A program made the translations under genes and the position numbers. From assembly GCA_965112735.1 (NCBI GenBank), contig OZ218953.1, positions 1,178,001 to 1,242,000 of the forward strand: a stretch of 64,000 nt of DNA, in the 5' to 3' direction. Shown here piece after piece: positions 43,843 to 55,421 of this stretch (its first letter is position 1; every line of letters starts with the position of its first letter). Below the pieces are notes generated by a model. The model searched no databases and was not told the DNA's origin. It saw only the letters and a list, made by a program, of their open reading frames with translations. This DNA comes from Phaeosaccion multiseriatum (Eukaryota > Ochrophyta, other classes).

Positions 43843-45456
43843 CTTGAGTGTGGGTTGGTTTTGGGGGTGGTTGCTTGCAGGGGAAGAGTGATTGTGAGCA
43901 GAGAGGGGGCTTGTGTGGCGAGGTGTCAAGCGCCATTTACCAGAGCACATTTCCAAGGAACCCTTTTTGCTGCTCCAGATTGGGCCTCTTCCACGCCCAC
44001 TTTCCCTCCCGGTATCTGCTCTCTCCGCGAGCATCGCTCTCCCTGCGCACCTCCCCTTCGTCATGATGGCAACAGAGAGAACATCCATACCACAGGCTGC
44101 AGTAGCAGCTTAGGAAGCGGAGGAAGCTTGTCCGTGGCGGGAGTGCCACTGCAGGGGGGAAAGTGTGCACTATGGCGAACATCACCCATGGAGAGGAGGA
44201 TCTTTGCGCAGGACGAGAGTGGGGCGAGCAATTCCTTGCAGCAACGAAGGGACTTCATTGTTTCCCGATAAGAGCTGTTCGGCTTTCGCTCTCGAGTTTT
44301 TGCCGGCACCTTGACTGCACGCAACACTCGCTCGCTTCTTAGTATCGGCTTCGCGCACTGCAGAAGCCACTTCCAGTATGGTTTCGGAAGAGACATCGCC
44401 TCTTTGGGGCCACACAGAAGGCACATGCGGCAGGTCTTCGTGAGCAGGCGCAGAGGCACATCGGCATGACGGCCTGACCCTCTGTCGAGTCGCTCTGCCC
44501 CTTGCTGGGAAAGGCGGGCATGGACATGTGTTGCATCTCCTGCTCTAAGGGATCACCGGCATAGCACTGTTGCGGGGATGCGAGGCACAAGCTGCTGTGG
44601 GCAGGGCGTGTGTGGGCGAGGTGTGTGTGGGCAAGGCGCTGACTCGCGTTGGGGCGCTTGGACGTGCAAGAGTCTGCAACAGTCTGCATCAGGAGCAGAG
44701 ACTCGACCTTCCGTCAGACGCACGCACAAGGGTCGGGACGGGGGACCTTCTTCCTCAACTTCGCCATCTGTGCAGCATGAATAGTAGCCTGCTCTTTTGA
44801 GGGGATGGGGGAGAGCACCAATGCACAGACCCAAAACTGGCACTTGGCGCGAGTATATTGAAGCCGAAACTGCCGTTGATCGCCCCCCGTAGGGCTGGAA
44901 TGTCCGCCTCAGGCGGCGGCATGTCTGACGAAAGAGCATGACACAGGAGGAGCAGCTCGCGTCGCGATGTCTTGGTCGGTCTTGCATTGACATTTTACGG
45001 TAAGTGGAAGAACGCCATTAAGCCGTATAGAGAGATGGCACTGCTCTCCGCATTTCCCACTCGGCTGCTCTACGTCCCTCGTGCCAACAGAAAGCTCGAT
45101 TGGTAGGACATGCCGTCTGCCGAACTCCTCCTCTCGTGGTACCATTCGTCTACCCAGCCCGCCCGCCCCAAGCGCTTCTTGACGATCCTCTTGGCTCTCG
45201 CTCAGCCTCGGTGCCGCTCCTGTCCGAGTGACGACCGCCAACCTAGTGGCAGGCATGCTTGTACTTTCTCGCTACAAGGCCTGAGCTCGTTTGGATCTTC
45301 GTCGTCCACTGCAGACGCTACTTCAGCAAGTGAGCCGGTGAAGAGGTGTGGGGACTGTGGCGGCGGTTTGTCCAGCACGCAGGCTGCTGCTCTCCAACGA
45401 AGAAAGGGCCAATGACGTGGGGAAAGGCACAAAGTGTTCTCTCGCCTTCAACGAAG
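43843..45456. promoter_or_regulatory. Shared divergent intergenic region, copy 3
   Basis: About 1.6 kb between the GRGWG copy 3 start codon and the HYPEF copy 3 TATA box; third copy of the region at 14667-16237. Open frames again differ by indels from the other copies. Confidence 0.55.
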
Positions 45457-45464
45457 TATAAAAA
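45457..45464 (+). promoter_or_regulatory. TATA box of HYPEF copy 3
   Basis: TATAAAAA in GAAGTATAAAAAGGGAG, 124 bp upstream of the ATG at 45588. Confidence 0.7.
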
Positions 45465-45473
45465 GGGAGAGTG

Positions 45474-45489
45474 TTGAATAGTGATTCAA
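45474..45489. promoter_or_regulatory. Dyad TTGAAT-N4-ATTCAA at HYPEF promoter, copy 3
   Basis: Inverted repeat 9 bp downstream of the TATA box, as in copies 1 and 2. Confidence 0.55.
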
Positions 45490-45587
45490 AACGGGCTTCA
45501 TTTCCAGGAGCTCATTTTGCATGTCAAGGGCATGCTTCTATGACACGCCTGGGAGGGAGAGCCCACGCTCACAACTTTCATCTAGCC

Positions 45588-45789
45588 ATGAAGCTCGCTG
45601 CCTTCACCACCACCATCCTGGCCCTCGTGGGCCTCTGCGCCGGGGAGGCGCAGGAGGAGCAGAAGCTCGTCCCCCGTAAGCTGGGCGGCAAATACGGCGG
45701 GCCGGGCGTCGTTCACCAGCACGCCCCCTACTTCCTCAAGACAGTCCACTACCCTGTCTATCACCATAAGTGGTACGGAGGCAAGTCCA

Positions 45790-45826
<37 letters not shown>

Positions 45827-46977
45827 CTCTGCGTCAGGCAGCGGATCCGGATCTGGGAGCCGCGGAGGCTATGGTGGCTGGGGCGGATACGGCAAGGGCT
45901 ACTACGGGGCCTCGAAGTACAAGAAGACCAAGGGTGGACATTACCCCGAGTTCACACGCTACAAGGTGTGAGCTTCTTCTTCTACCCTATAATGCGCCTC
46001 TGTGTGAGCTTCTACCCTATAATGCTCCTCTGTTCTCTTACTTCACTCACTCGCCTCACTCTCTTGTCATTTGCTTCCGTGATCCCTCTCGCTCAACGCT
46101 TCTTCTGCTTAGCCGTATCCCGTGGTGATCCATCACAAGGTAAGAGAGGGAGAGGGAGTGACGTCGGACCTCCATTGCCTTCGTTATTGTCCTGCCTCCA
46201 TTGTCACTCGTCACTGTCCTCCCCGCACTCACATCAACTCGCACCCGCCTCGTCCACTCTCTCTCGCCAGCCTGTCTACTCCGACCCTGTCATCCCCCCC
46301 AAGAAGTACTCCTCCTCGAGCGGCAGCGGCTCCGGGCGCCGACAGCTTGGCGGGAAGGGGCCGGGCGTAGTTCACCAGCATGCCCCCTACTTCCTCAAGA
46401 CAGTCCACTACCCTGTCTATCACCACAAGTGGTACGGAGGAAAGTCCAGTTCTGGCTCTGGCTCTGGCTCTGGCTCTGCGTCAGGCAGCGGATCCGGATC
46501 TGGGAGCGGCGGAGGCTATGGTGGCTGGGGCGGATACGGCAAGGGCTACTACGGGGCCTCGAAGTACAAGAAGACCAAGGGTGGACATTACCCCGAGTTC
46601 ACACGCTACAAGGTGAGCTTCTACCCTTGTTAACTACTCTCTTGCTCTCTTGTCACATCTATTCTCTTGCTTCACTCACTCACCCCACTCTCTTGTATTG
46701 CTCCCGTGATCCCTCTCGCTCAACGCTTCTTCTGCTCAGCCGTATCCCGTGGTGATCCATCACAAGGTAAGAGGGAAAGGGAGTGAAGTCGGACGTCCAT
46801 TGTCCTCGTTATTGTCCTGCCTCCATTCTCCTCGTCACTGTCCTCACACCAACCCGCCTCCTCCTCGTCCTTCTCTCTCGGCAGCCTGTCTACTCCGACC
46901 CAGTGATTCCCCCCAAGAAGTACTCGTCCTCGAGTGGGAGCGACAGCGGCAGCGGCAGCGACAGCGGGAGTAACTGA
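45588..46977 (+). CDS. Secreted HYPEF-family modular protein, copy 3 (288 aa)
   Basis: Five phase-0 exons: 45588-45965, 46113-46139, 46271-46612, 46740-46766 and 46885-46977. Both 27-nt microexons are identical and encode PYPVVIHHK. They have GTAAGAG donors and TCTGCTTAG or TCTGCTCAG acceptors. The second module has lost a few residues (GGKGPGVVHQ rather than GGKYGGPGVVHQ) and reads SGSGGGYGGWGGYG. The tail is short (SGSDSGSGSDSGSN). Otherwise the protein matches left-arm copies 1 and 2. Confidence 0.87.
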
Positions 46978-47439
46978 AGCGGGCTCACCTTGAAGCCCAC
47001 AAACCTTTCCTGACGGTCGAGCCAATGGCCGCATTGAATTGTATTCCATATTGGCGAAACTTGCATTTTAAGTTAATCAAACAATAATCAAAATATGAAG
47101 TCGCCATGCACACGTGCTCAACTGCTTCCGTCAAGGTCTAGGACTCCATGACTTCCTGAGAAGCTCAAGGGTTTGGTTTGCTAAGAGAATGGAGAGCGGG
47201 GGCTTACGTAGGGAGAGTAACCGCTGCTGCTTGACGCGAAGCAAGCGAGAAGGTGCATCTCAAACTGTGCGAGAGCATCGCAAACGAGAAAGGACGGAGG
47301 TGCATCGCAGAGTGCATCGCAGAGTTTCTATGACAAGGCTGCGAAGGGGGGCAGAAGAAGCGTGGCTTAAATCGTTTCATTAAATCGTTACGCGAGGTGC
47401 ATGTGCTGCTCGCTTACTCGTAGTCCTGTCCTGGTCTCT
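46978..47439. other. 3' flanks between HYPEF copy 3 and GRGWG copy 4
   Basis: Mirror of 17012-17477. It contains the shared HYPEF 3' flank (TATTCCATATTGGCGAA at about 47041). No gene supported. Confidence 0.5.
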
Positions 47440-48176
47440 TTACCATGCACCCTTGGAGGAGGAGCCCGAGCTACCCGAGGAAGACTTGGAGGATGAGCTA
47501 CCCGAGGAAGACTTGGAGGAGGAGGATCCCGAGGAAGACTTGGAGGATGAAGACTTGGAGGAGGAGGAGCCCGAGCTACCCGAGGAAGACTTGCCCGAGC
47601 TACCCGAGGAAGACTTGGAGCCCGAGGAGAGCGAGGAACCCGAGTAGCCCCAGCCCCTGCCGTAGAAGTGTCCACTACCCGAGGACTTGGATCCTGAAGA
47701 AGACTTGGATCCCGAGGCGGAGAGCGAGGAGCCCCAGCCCCTGCCGTAGCCGTGGCCCCAGCCCCTGCCATAGAAGCGTCCACCCAAGGAAGACTTGGAG
47801 CCCGAGGAGGAGAGCGAGGAACCCCAGCCCCTGCCGTAGCCGTGGCCCCAGCCCCTGCCGTAGCCGCGGCCCCAGCCCCTGCCGTAAGACTTGGAGCCCG
47901 ATGAGCTGCGTCCATAGTGACTACGAGTGCAGCATGAGACACGGGACGAAAGGCGAGGGACGCACTCAACGTGAGAAATGAGGCCAACAGCAATGAAAGG
48001 AGGAGCGGCACGGTTCTAAGAGACGCAAAAAAGGGGAAACGACGCGCCTTGAGGACTACTTACAGCTCGCGTTGGTTGGCCTCTTCCGCAGTGGCGGCGT
48101 CCGTAATGGGAACGCTGGCGCTGGTGGCAAGAGCGAGGGCGGCTGCGAGGGCCATGAGCACTTGGAGAACCTTCAT
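47440..48176 (-). CDS. Secreted GRGWG/SSGSK repeat protein, copy 4 (197 aa)
   Basis: Two minus-strand exons, 48176-48064 and 47920-47440, joined in phase 2. The signal peptide and propeptide are as in copy 3. One GYGRGWG unit has been lost and the Ser/Lys tail carries SSGKSSSGSSGSSSSK. It ends KGAW-stop. Its upstream homology stops 480 bp before the ATG at the end of the inverted arm, so it lacks the divergent HYPEF gene and most of the shared region. Its expression may therefore differ from copies 1-3. Confidence 0.83.
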
Positions 48177-49056
48177 CTTGAGTGTGGGTTGGTTTTGGGG
48201 GTGGTTGCTTGCAGGGGAAGAGTGATTGTGAGCAGAGAGGGGGCTTGTGTGGCGAGGTGTCAAGCGCCATTTACCAGAGCACATTTCCAAGGAACCCTTT
48301 TTGCTGCTCCAGATTGGGCCTCTTCCACGCCCACTTCCCCTCCCGGTATCTGCTCTCTCCGCGAGCCTCGCTGTCCTTGCGCACCTCCCCTTCGTCATGA
48401 TGGCAATAGAGAGAATATCCGTACCACAGGCTGCAGTAGCAGCTTAGGAAGCGGAGGAAGCTTGTCCATCGCGGGAGTGCCACTGCAGGGGGGAAAGTGT
48501 GCACTATGGCGAACATCCCCCATGGAGAGGAGGATCTTTGCGCAGGACGAGAGTGGGGCGAGCAATTCCTTGCGGCAACGAAGGTCTCCACACTTTCACG
48601 ACAAGAGCTGTTGGACGTTTTGGACGTTCGCTCTCGAGCTTTTGCCGGCACCTTGACAACAACATCATTGTGCGCCGCCTTTCGCACGTCGTTCGCACGT
48701 ATTTCGCACACTTCGCCTCGTATATGGCTCTGCGTATTGCAGGAGACACTCCCAACACTCGGATTTTTTTCTTCTTCTTGAGAAATAGACACGAGATTTA
48801 ATATTTAATTATCGCTCTCCTCATTCAGTCGTCGCCAAGGCGATGAGGAGTCGACGTTTTTTTTTGTAAGATAAGAGGCGAGCGCGCCTGTCGTGTAAAA
48901 GGAGAAGCAAGACATGCATATCTATACTGCTAACGCTTCCTTCTCCCCTACATATCTGTGATGCCGAGGCTCACAGCCTACGTGTAGAAAAACGGGGGAA
49001 GGAGAACTCCTCCTCTCCTCTTTTCCTGCTACCCTTTTTTTCACTCCCAGCATCTG
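48177..49056. other. Arm end and 5' flank of coiled-coil gene
   Basis: The inverted arm continues to 48657. Beyond it is unique sequence with an AT-rich island (TTTAATATTTAATTA, about 48797) and T runs at 48857-48866. A splice-acceptor-like TTTTTTTCACTCCCAG at 49035-49050 just before the next ATG suggests a non-coding first exon upstream. Confidence 0.45.
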
Positions 49057-50689
49057 ATGATGATGGCCACAGCAATGGCAATGGGCATGTCGAGAAAGGG
49101 AAGCAGCGGCGGCGACAGCAGCCAAAGTAACTTCGCCGATGAGGCACGGAGGGAGAAGGGGGGCAACCGGCGGAGTAACCCATCGCAATCAATTGGCGAG
49201 CTGGGGGCATCGGCGGACGTCATTGTCCAGCACATCCGCAAAGCTCTTCTCAGGAAAGCTTGGTGAGTGGTAGGGCTGAGTTCACCGGCGCATCCCATTC
49301 TCCTCATTATTCGTCCGTTTTACTTTTCCCCCCCTATCCCCTCTGCTCTCTCCAACCCCTTCATCCTCCTCTTCACCAGGTCTCTCCTCCGACCCCGGTA
49401 CTCAAACGGCGAGGCGGCAAGGCGCTTGCTTGAGAGGCAAGCCAAGCGGCTCGGCGTGAGCGAGGTGCCGGACGTTGCCCACAACGGTCAAGAAAGGGGG
49501 GGGGCACGGCGAGGAGGAGGACCGGGCGAAGACTCTCCTCCCATGCTGTTGGAGTCTGACAGACAGTACTACCCCCCACCTCATAATGAGGATGGGCAGC
49601 AGGCAGACGAAGATGCCCCTACGCCTCGGGCTGGGTGGAGGGGAGGGCAGGTCCAGCAGCACCAGAAGCAGCAGCAGCAGCAGCAGCAGCAGTGGGTGGG
49701 AGGGGCGGGGGGCGGCCGCTTCGATTATCCTCATACCCCGAGTCAGAATGGATGCGGCGGAAGTGCAGCGGCTGAGTCGCTCACTGCAGACGCCGCGGCG
49801 CCCCCACTACCACGGCCGTCAGGACCAGCAGGAGGAGGAGCAGCAGCAGGAGGGAAGTCTCTCGGCATACTAGGCAGCAGTAGAGCAGCAGCTGTGGTTG
49901 CGGCAGCCAAGTCCACCCCTCCCCGCCATCCTCATGTTGTCACCCCGAGCAAGCACCAGCACCAATCCCCTCACCCCCTCCACCAGCATCAGCAGCAGCA
50001 GCAGCAAGCTGAGCCCGATCCTAGTCCTGGCCTGAGGAAGCTGCAGGACCGCCGCAGTCTGGAGGGGCTGTTTAAGGAGGAGCGCGAGGGCTACTTGCGG
50101 GACCTTCAGACAGTGCAGAAGCAACTCCAGAGCCTCAAAGGCGCCAAGGATAAGGCGGGCAAGCAGCACGCAGACGGTGAGGGAGGGAGGGAGAAAGGGA
50201 GGAGGGAGGGAGGGAGGGTGTTTTGTGGATATGCTTTTTTGCTCTCGAGTCAGCGTTCGAATCCTTTCAGTTTCGAGATGGTCTTCACGCATATCGCATT
50301 GATATCCGACTGACAAAAACTTTTCCTCGCCTCCGTCACTTGCGGTTTATGCTTTGCTCCTACTAGTCGTGACTTCATTGAAGCAAGAACTCAGACTGCA
50401 GAGAGCGAGGGTCGGGGAGGTGGAGAGGGAGAGAGACGCGGCTCTCTCCAGCAAGCACCAGAGCGACTCCCAGCTGGCGGCCAGCATCCAGCAGATCGAC
50501 GGTTACAAGGTTCGGGTGCTCCTCCTCTCCTCTCCTCCCCTCCCTCCTTGCCGCCTGTGCCCCTCATGTCCCCAAAGAAGTGACGCCCTCCTTGCCTCAC
50601 TTCTCTCTCTTGTGTATACCCACTCTCTCTGTATCCCTCTGCCTCTCCCCTCCTCTCCCTCTGTCCCTCCCCCCCCCTCTCTTGTCCCC

Positions 50690-50743
<54 letters not shown>

Positions 50744-51118
50744 GTTTATCTCTCTCTCCCCACGTTAGGTGGCTCTGGAAGAGTTGCGGGCTCGGCTCCG
50801 GGCAGAGGCCAAGCTGCACACAGAGCAGCTCCAGGCCGAGCGACGGCAGCAGAAGAGTGAGTGGCATGAGCAGCATGAGCAGCGAGCAGGAAGGATAGGA
50901 GAAGAAGAGGGAGTAGACCACACCTTGCACTTTGTCTCTTCCCGCGTGGCTTCGCGTAAGCTGTACGCCATCATGAGCGGGTACATTGTACATACACCAC
51001 CATTCATTGCTCAAGGTGCCTCTCTTGGCTTGCTGTCTACCATGTGTCTGTCTGTCTTTTATCCATGTGTCTGTGTGTCCGTCTGTGTGTGTGTCTGTCT
51101 GTCTGTCTGTCTTGTCGT

Positions 51119-51160
<42 letters not shown>

Positions 51161-52878
51161 CATGTGTCTGTCTTGTCGTTCTGCCTGTCTGTCTGGTCTG
51201 CAATCTATGTCTGTCGCCACAGTTTTGATGGAGGAGCTGGCAGCTGAGCGAAGCTTGCTAGACCGGCAGGTGCACAGCCTGAAGCAGGAACTACAGACCG
51301 CCAGGAGGGGGTGGGCGAAGGTGAGTGAGTGAGTGAGAGAGTGAGTGAGTGAGTGAGTGAGTGAGTGAGTGAGTGAGTGAGTGAGTGAGTGAGTGATGCA
51401 AACGCTCTGGCAAAGGACGCTCTTTTCAGCTTCAGAAGGAGAGCTCCACCGACCCACTCAGACCCAGCTGCTCGTCCCTCCCTACCCTCTCCTGTGCCTA
51501 TCCCCCATGCCCACTACTCATCCTATGTATCTCCCCCAGCATGTTTGCCCAATTGGGTAGATAGTTCTGACCTCCGTCTCATGCCATCCCCCCCCCCGCG
51601 CGCTCTCTCTCCTCTATCTCTCTATCTCTATCTCCCACTCTCTCTTTTTCTGTCTGTCTCTGTTTCTCTCTCTCTCTTTCTCTCTCTGCCCCCCTCAGGA
51701 GCGGTCGAGCTTCATCGTCGCTGTGCAAGAGGCCAATCAGAGGGCTGAGCTCTTTGCCCAAGAGGCGCTGGAAAACAAGGTGTGTGTGGCTATACGTGGG
51801 AGGGGGGGAACTTACGTGAGTACTTACGTGGGTAGTTGCGTGACTGGGTGTAGTGGTGGCGGTTTGAACAGACATGTGCTCAGTGGCAGCGGTGGAGAGG
51901 GAACGAATGCATCACGCTCATCGCACCATGACAAAGCTTAGTACGTCCTCTTGTCCTCACGCACGCACACACACCGTACACAGACCACCTTAGCGGAAGC
52001 CAACGAGAGACTCGCTTTGTGTCTGGAAAGAGAGGGTGAGCTGGAGGAGGAGGAGGAGGAGGAGGAGGAGGAGGAGCGGGAGAGGCAAGTGAGCTCTGTC
52101 ATTCCCGCTACTCCTACTCTTGCTCCTACTCCTCTTGCTACTCCTGCTGGGACTACTCGTGCTGCAACCACTGCTGCTGCTATAAGGGGAAGCAGGAGCG
52201 GTCGACGCAGGAGGAGCGCGAGGGACATGTCGGGCGGGAGTTTCAGTTTCAGTGCGGCTGCTTCTTCCTCTGGAGGGGCGAAAGTAGCCCCTCCCCTTGG
52301 GATGAGGAGCAACGGTAGTAGTGTCAGCAGCGGCACCAGCTCCGACTTCGCCGGTACCTCTGCTGCGCTCGACGGAGGCCGTTCCGCGGGGGGGTCCTCT
52401 TATGGATCTTCGACGGGCTCTACAGACTTGTACGATGTGAATAGACAGGAGGAGGAGAGGCAAGAGGAGGAGGAGGAGGAGGAGGAGGAGGAGGAGGAGG
52501 AGGAGGACGGAGGGGGCTTTGCAGGAAAGCATAGGGAGACGGGGGAGGACTTCTATTTGCGGCGGATCGACGCGCTCGAGGTGAGGCTGTCGTCTGTTTT
52601 CCGTTCTTTCCTTTTCACCCACTGCAAAGGCGCACACATCCCCGCCCCCCAGCCTCCAACTACTGTGGTATGGTGAAGCCTGCTCTGTCTGTTCACCTCC
52701 AACTACTGTGGTATGGTGAAGCCTGCTCTGTCTGCTCTGTTCACCTCCAACTACTGTGGTATGGTGAAGCCTGCTCTGTCTGCTCTGTTCACCTCCAACT
52801 ACTGTGGCATGGTGAAGCCTGCTCTGTCTGCTCTGTTCACTGCTCACAAAAGAGAGGTGGGATGCTTCTCGTCTCTCT

Positions 52879-52938
<60 letters not shown>

Positions 52939-55056
52939 CCAGGGGCGAGTGAGGGAAGCGGAGGAGGCCACAGTGGCAGCAAGACGCAGGATCGCTGTCC
53001 TCACACGCCAATTAGGCACCTTGTCGGAAGAGGCAGCAGCAAGCAGGCATGGAAAGGAGGAGGAGGAGGATGAAGGGGAACGGGAGAGGGGAGAAGTGCG
53101 CCAATCGCAGCACCCGCAGGCGTTAGAGCGTCAGCAGGCAGAGAACAAGGCGCAGCAGCAGCAGCAGTTGGTGATACAGCACCAGGAGGAGGAGATGGTA
53201 CAGGCCGTCGCCAAGGTAGATGCCATGATGGGAGTCCTCACCGCCTCGCTGCCTCGGGGCATCACGTCGGAAATTGAGACCCAGCTTAGTGATGGTGATC
53301 CAAATGGCGACAACGGAAGCAAGAGCAAGGCTGGCAAGAACCAGCTAGTGAACCACCTCGTGGAGCAGCTGCAGCGTCTGGAAGGGTTGCAGGGGGTCTT
53401 CTCACGTGCCATGATGAGCGAGTGCAACAAAGAGAGGGAGAAGGAAAAGCGGCAGGAAGAGGAGAGCGAGAGGTGGAAAGATGCTGCGGCTGCGGAGGCT
53501 CGAACCCGCGGCAGCCTGGAGCGGCACCTCGAGGCGGAGAGGGCCCTTCGTGAGGAGGACCAGGCTGTCGTGCTTGCGTTCCTCAGGGACTCGGAGGTGC
53601 CGCTACCCTCCTCCCTGACACAACGAAGGAGAAGGAGCAATACTAGCAAGTGCCGCAGTGGCAAGAGCAGTAGCAGCGAGGGCAGCGAAGGAAGCAGTAG
53701 CGGCGACGGCGGGGGTGGCAACAAGACAAAGAGGAAGAAGGAGGAGAAGGAGATGAAGGCACGGCAAGGCGGGGTGGAGGGTGAGGGGGTGACGGCGGAT
53801 GGGAGCAGGGTGGAGGACAGGGACAGGACTAGGGGGGGAGGAGGAGCAGAGGAAGAAGAAGTGGCAGCGCCCCCCGGCTGGAAGGAGCTCGAGGAAGGGC
53901 TGCGGAGAGTGGCGGCCTTCACTAAAGAGGCCAAGAGGGTAAGCGGACCACCTACCGACCGAACCGACCGGGGCGAGGGAGAAAGGAAGGAAGGAGGGAG
54001 GGAGGGAGGGAGAGAGGGAGGGAAGGAAGGAAGGAAGGAAGGAGGGAGGACGGAAGAGAGGGAGGGGATGAAGAAAGGAAGAAAGGCAGGAAAGGAAGTC
54101 CTTGCAATTGCTGCTTGTCTGCCTTGGTTCCTTCCCTCCACTTTCTTCCTTCTTTTCTAGCAACCACACACACCTCACACACACCGCAAATCTCATCGCT
54201 CCCATGACCCGACCCCCCCCCCCCCCTAATCCCCCTCCATCCCACCTATCTTGGTGGTTTGCTTCACGTCCTCCGTGTAACCTGCGTATCTTCGCGCTTC
54301 GTTCCATCCCCCCCCCCCCGCCACCACCACCAGCGCTTGGATGCGAGTGCGTGTGCAGAGCAGCAGCAGCAGTTGGTGATACAACAAGGAGCCGCCGCTG
54401 TAAGAGCTTTGCTTGTGCTGCAAGAGAGGGTGGAGCAGACGGCCTCTAGACTCACGTATGGGATGGTGTGCGCGACGGAGCATGGATCTGACACAATTGA
54501 GATGCTGTTTCCTCCCCACAGCGAGCAAGAGGGTATACAGCAGCAGCAGCAGCAGCGGCGGCGGCGGCAGGGAGGAGGGGAAGGAGGAGGAGGAAGACAA
54601 AGAGACAACAGCGGCACAACAACAGAGGAGGCGAGGCAACGGAAATGCCTCAACGACTTGGAGCTTGTCATGCGCGTTTGTACGCAAGTCAACGAACTGG
54701 CTCTGGACACAAGGAGGACGACAGAGAGGAGGGGGGGGGGGGGGAGACGGAGGAGGAGGAGTGGAGCCCAGAGTAGCAGCGAGAGGGGAAGACCGGATAC
54801 CGAAACCGATAGTGCCGATACGGATGGTACGGAGAGGAACGATGGTACTTCGAGGCGTCTCGGTCCTGTGGAGGGGGTGCTGCCGGCGCTGGTGAAGGAG
54901 AGGGATGAATTAAGAGACGAGGTGCAAAGGGCAGAATTGCAAGTGCAAGTGGCCTCGGAGCAGCTCACTGACTTGCTGCAGAGCATCCGACGACGGGGAG
55001 CAGGAGGGGGGCAGGGGCAGGGGCAGGGGGGGTCAAAGCGCAGCAGCAGCAGCGGC

Positions 55057-55103
<47 letters not shown>

Positions 55104-55379
55104 CAGAAGTAGCAGGAGGGGCAGCAGCAGCAGCGGAGGGCAAGAGACTCGGAGTGCTGAGGGCAGGGCTAATGGCAGCGGTGGCGACGAGTATGGCCGA
55201 GGAGGAGGAGGAGGAGGAGGAGGAAGAGGCCGTGATGGGGTGGGACAAGGCAGCGAAGCTGTATCACCAACTGCTGCATCGTCGTGGGGTCTCTCTGTGG
55301 GCGCCATGGCGGCTGAGGTGCTGCAGGAGTGGACAGCGCTGGCGCAGCAGAGGGACAACCTCGTTGACTTACTGAGCGC

Positions 55380-55421
<42 letters not shown>

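Larger units (their letters stand above)
40712..48657. repeat. Right arm of large inverted duplication
   Basis: Mirror copy of 15764-23297. Gene order H'(+), S3(-), K3(+), S4(-). The outer end falls at CCGGCACCTTGAC (48657), inside what would be the divergent region upstream of S4, so S4 has no HYPEF partner in this arm. It lies 17.4 kb from the left arm. Confidence 0.85.

Noticed and set aside
12550-55277. The GTTGGTGATACAGC motif as a microRNA target site
   Set aside because: Copies occur on both strands relative to transcription and in an intron, so a single small RNA could not target them all.
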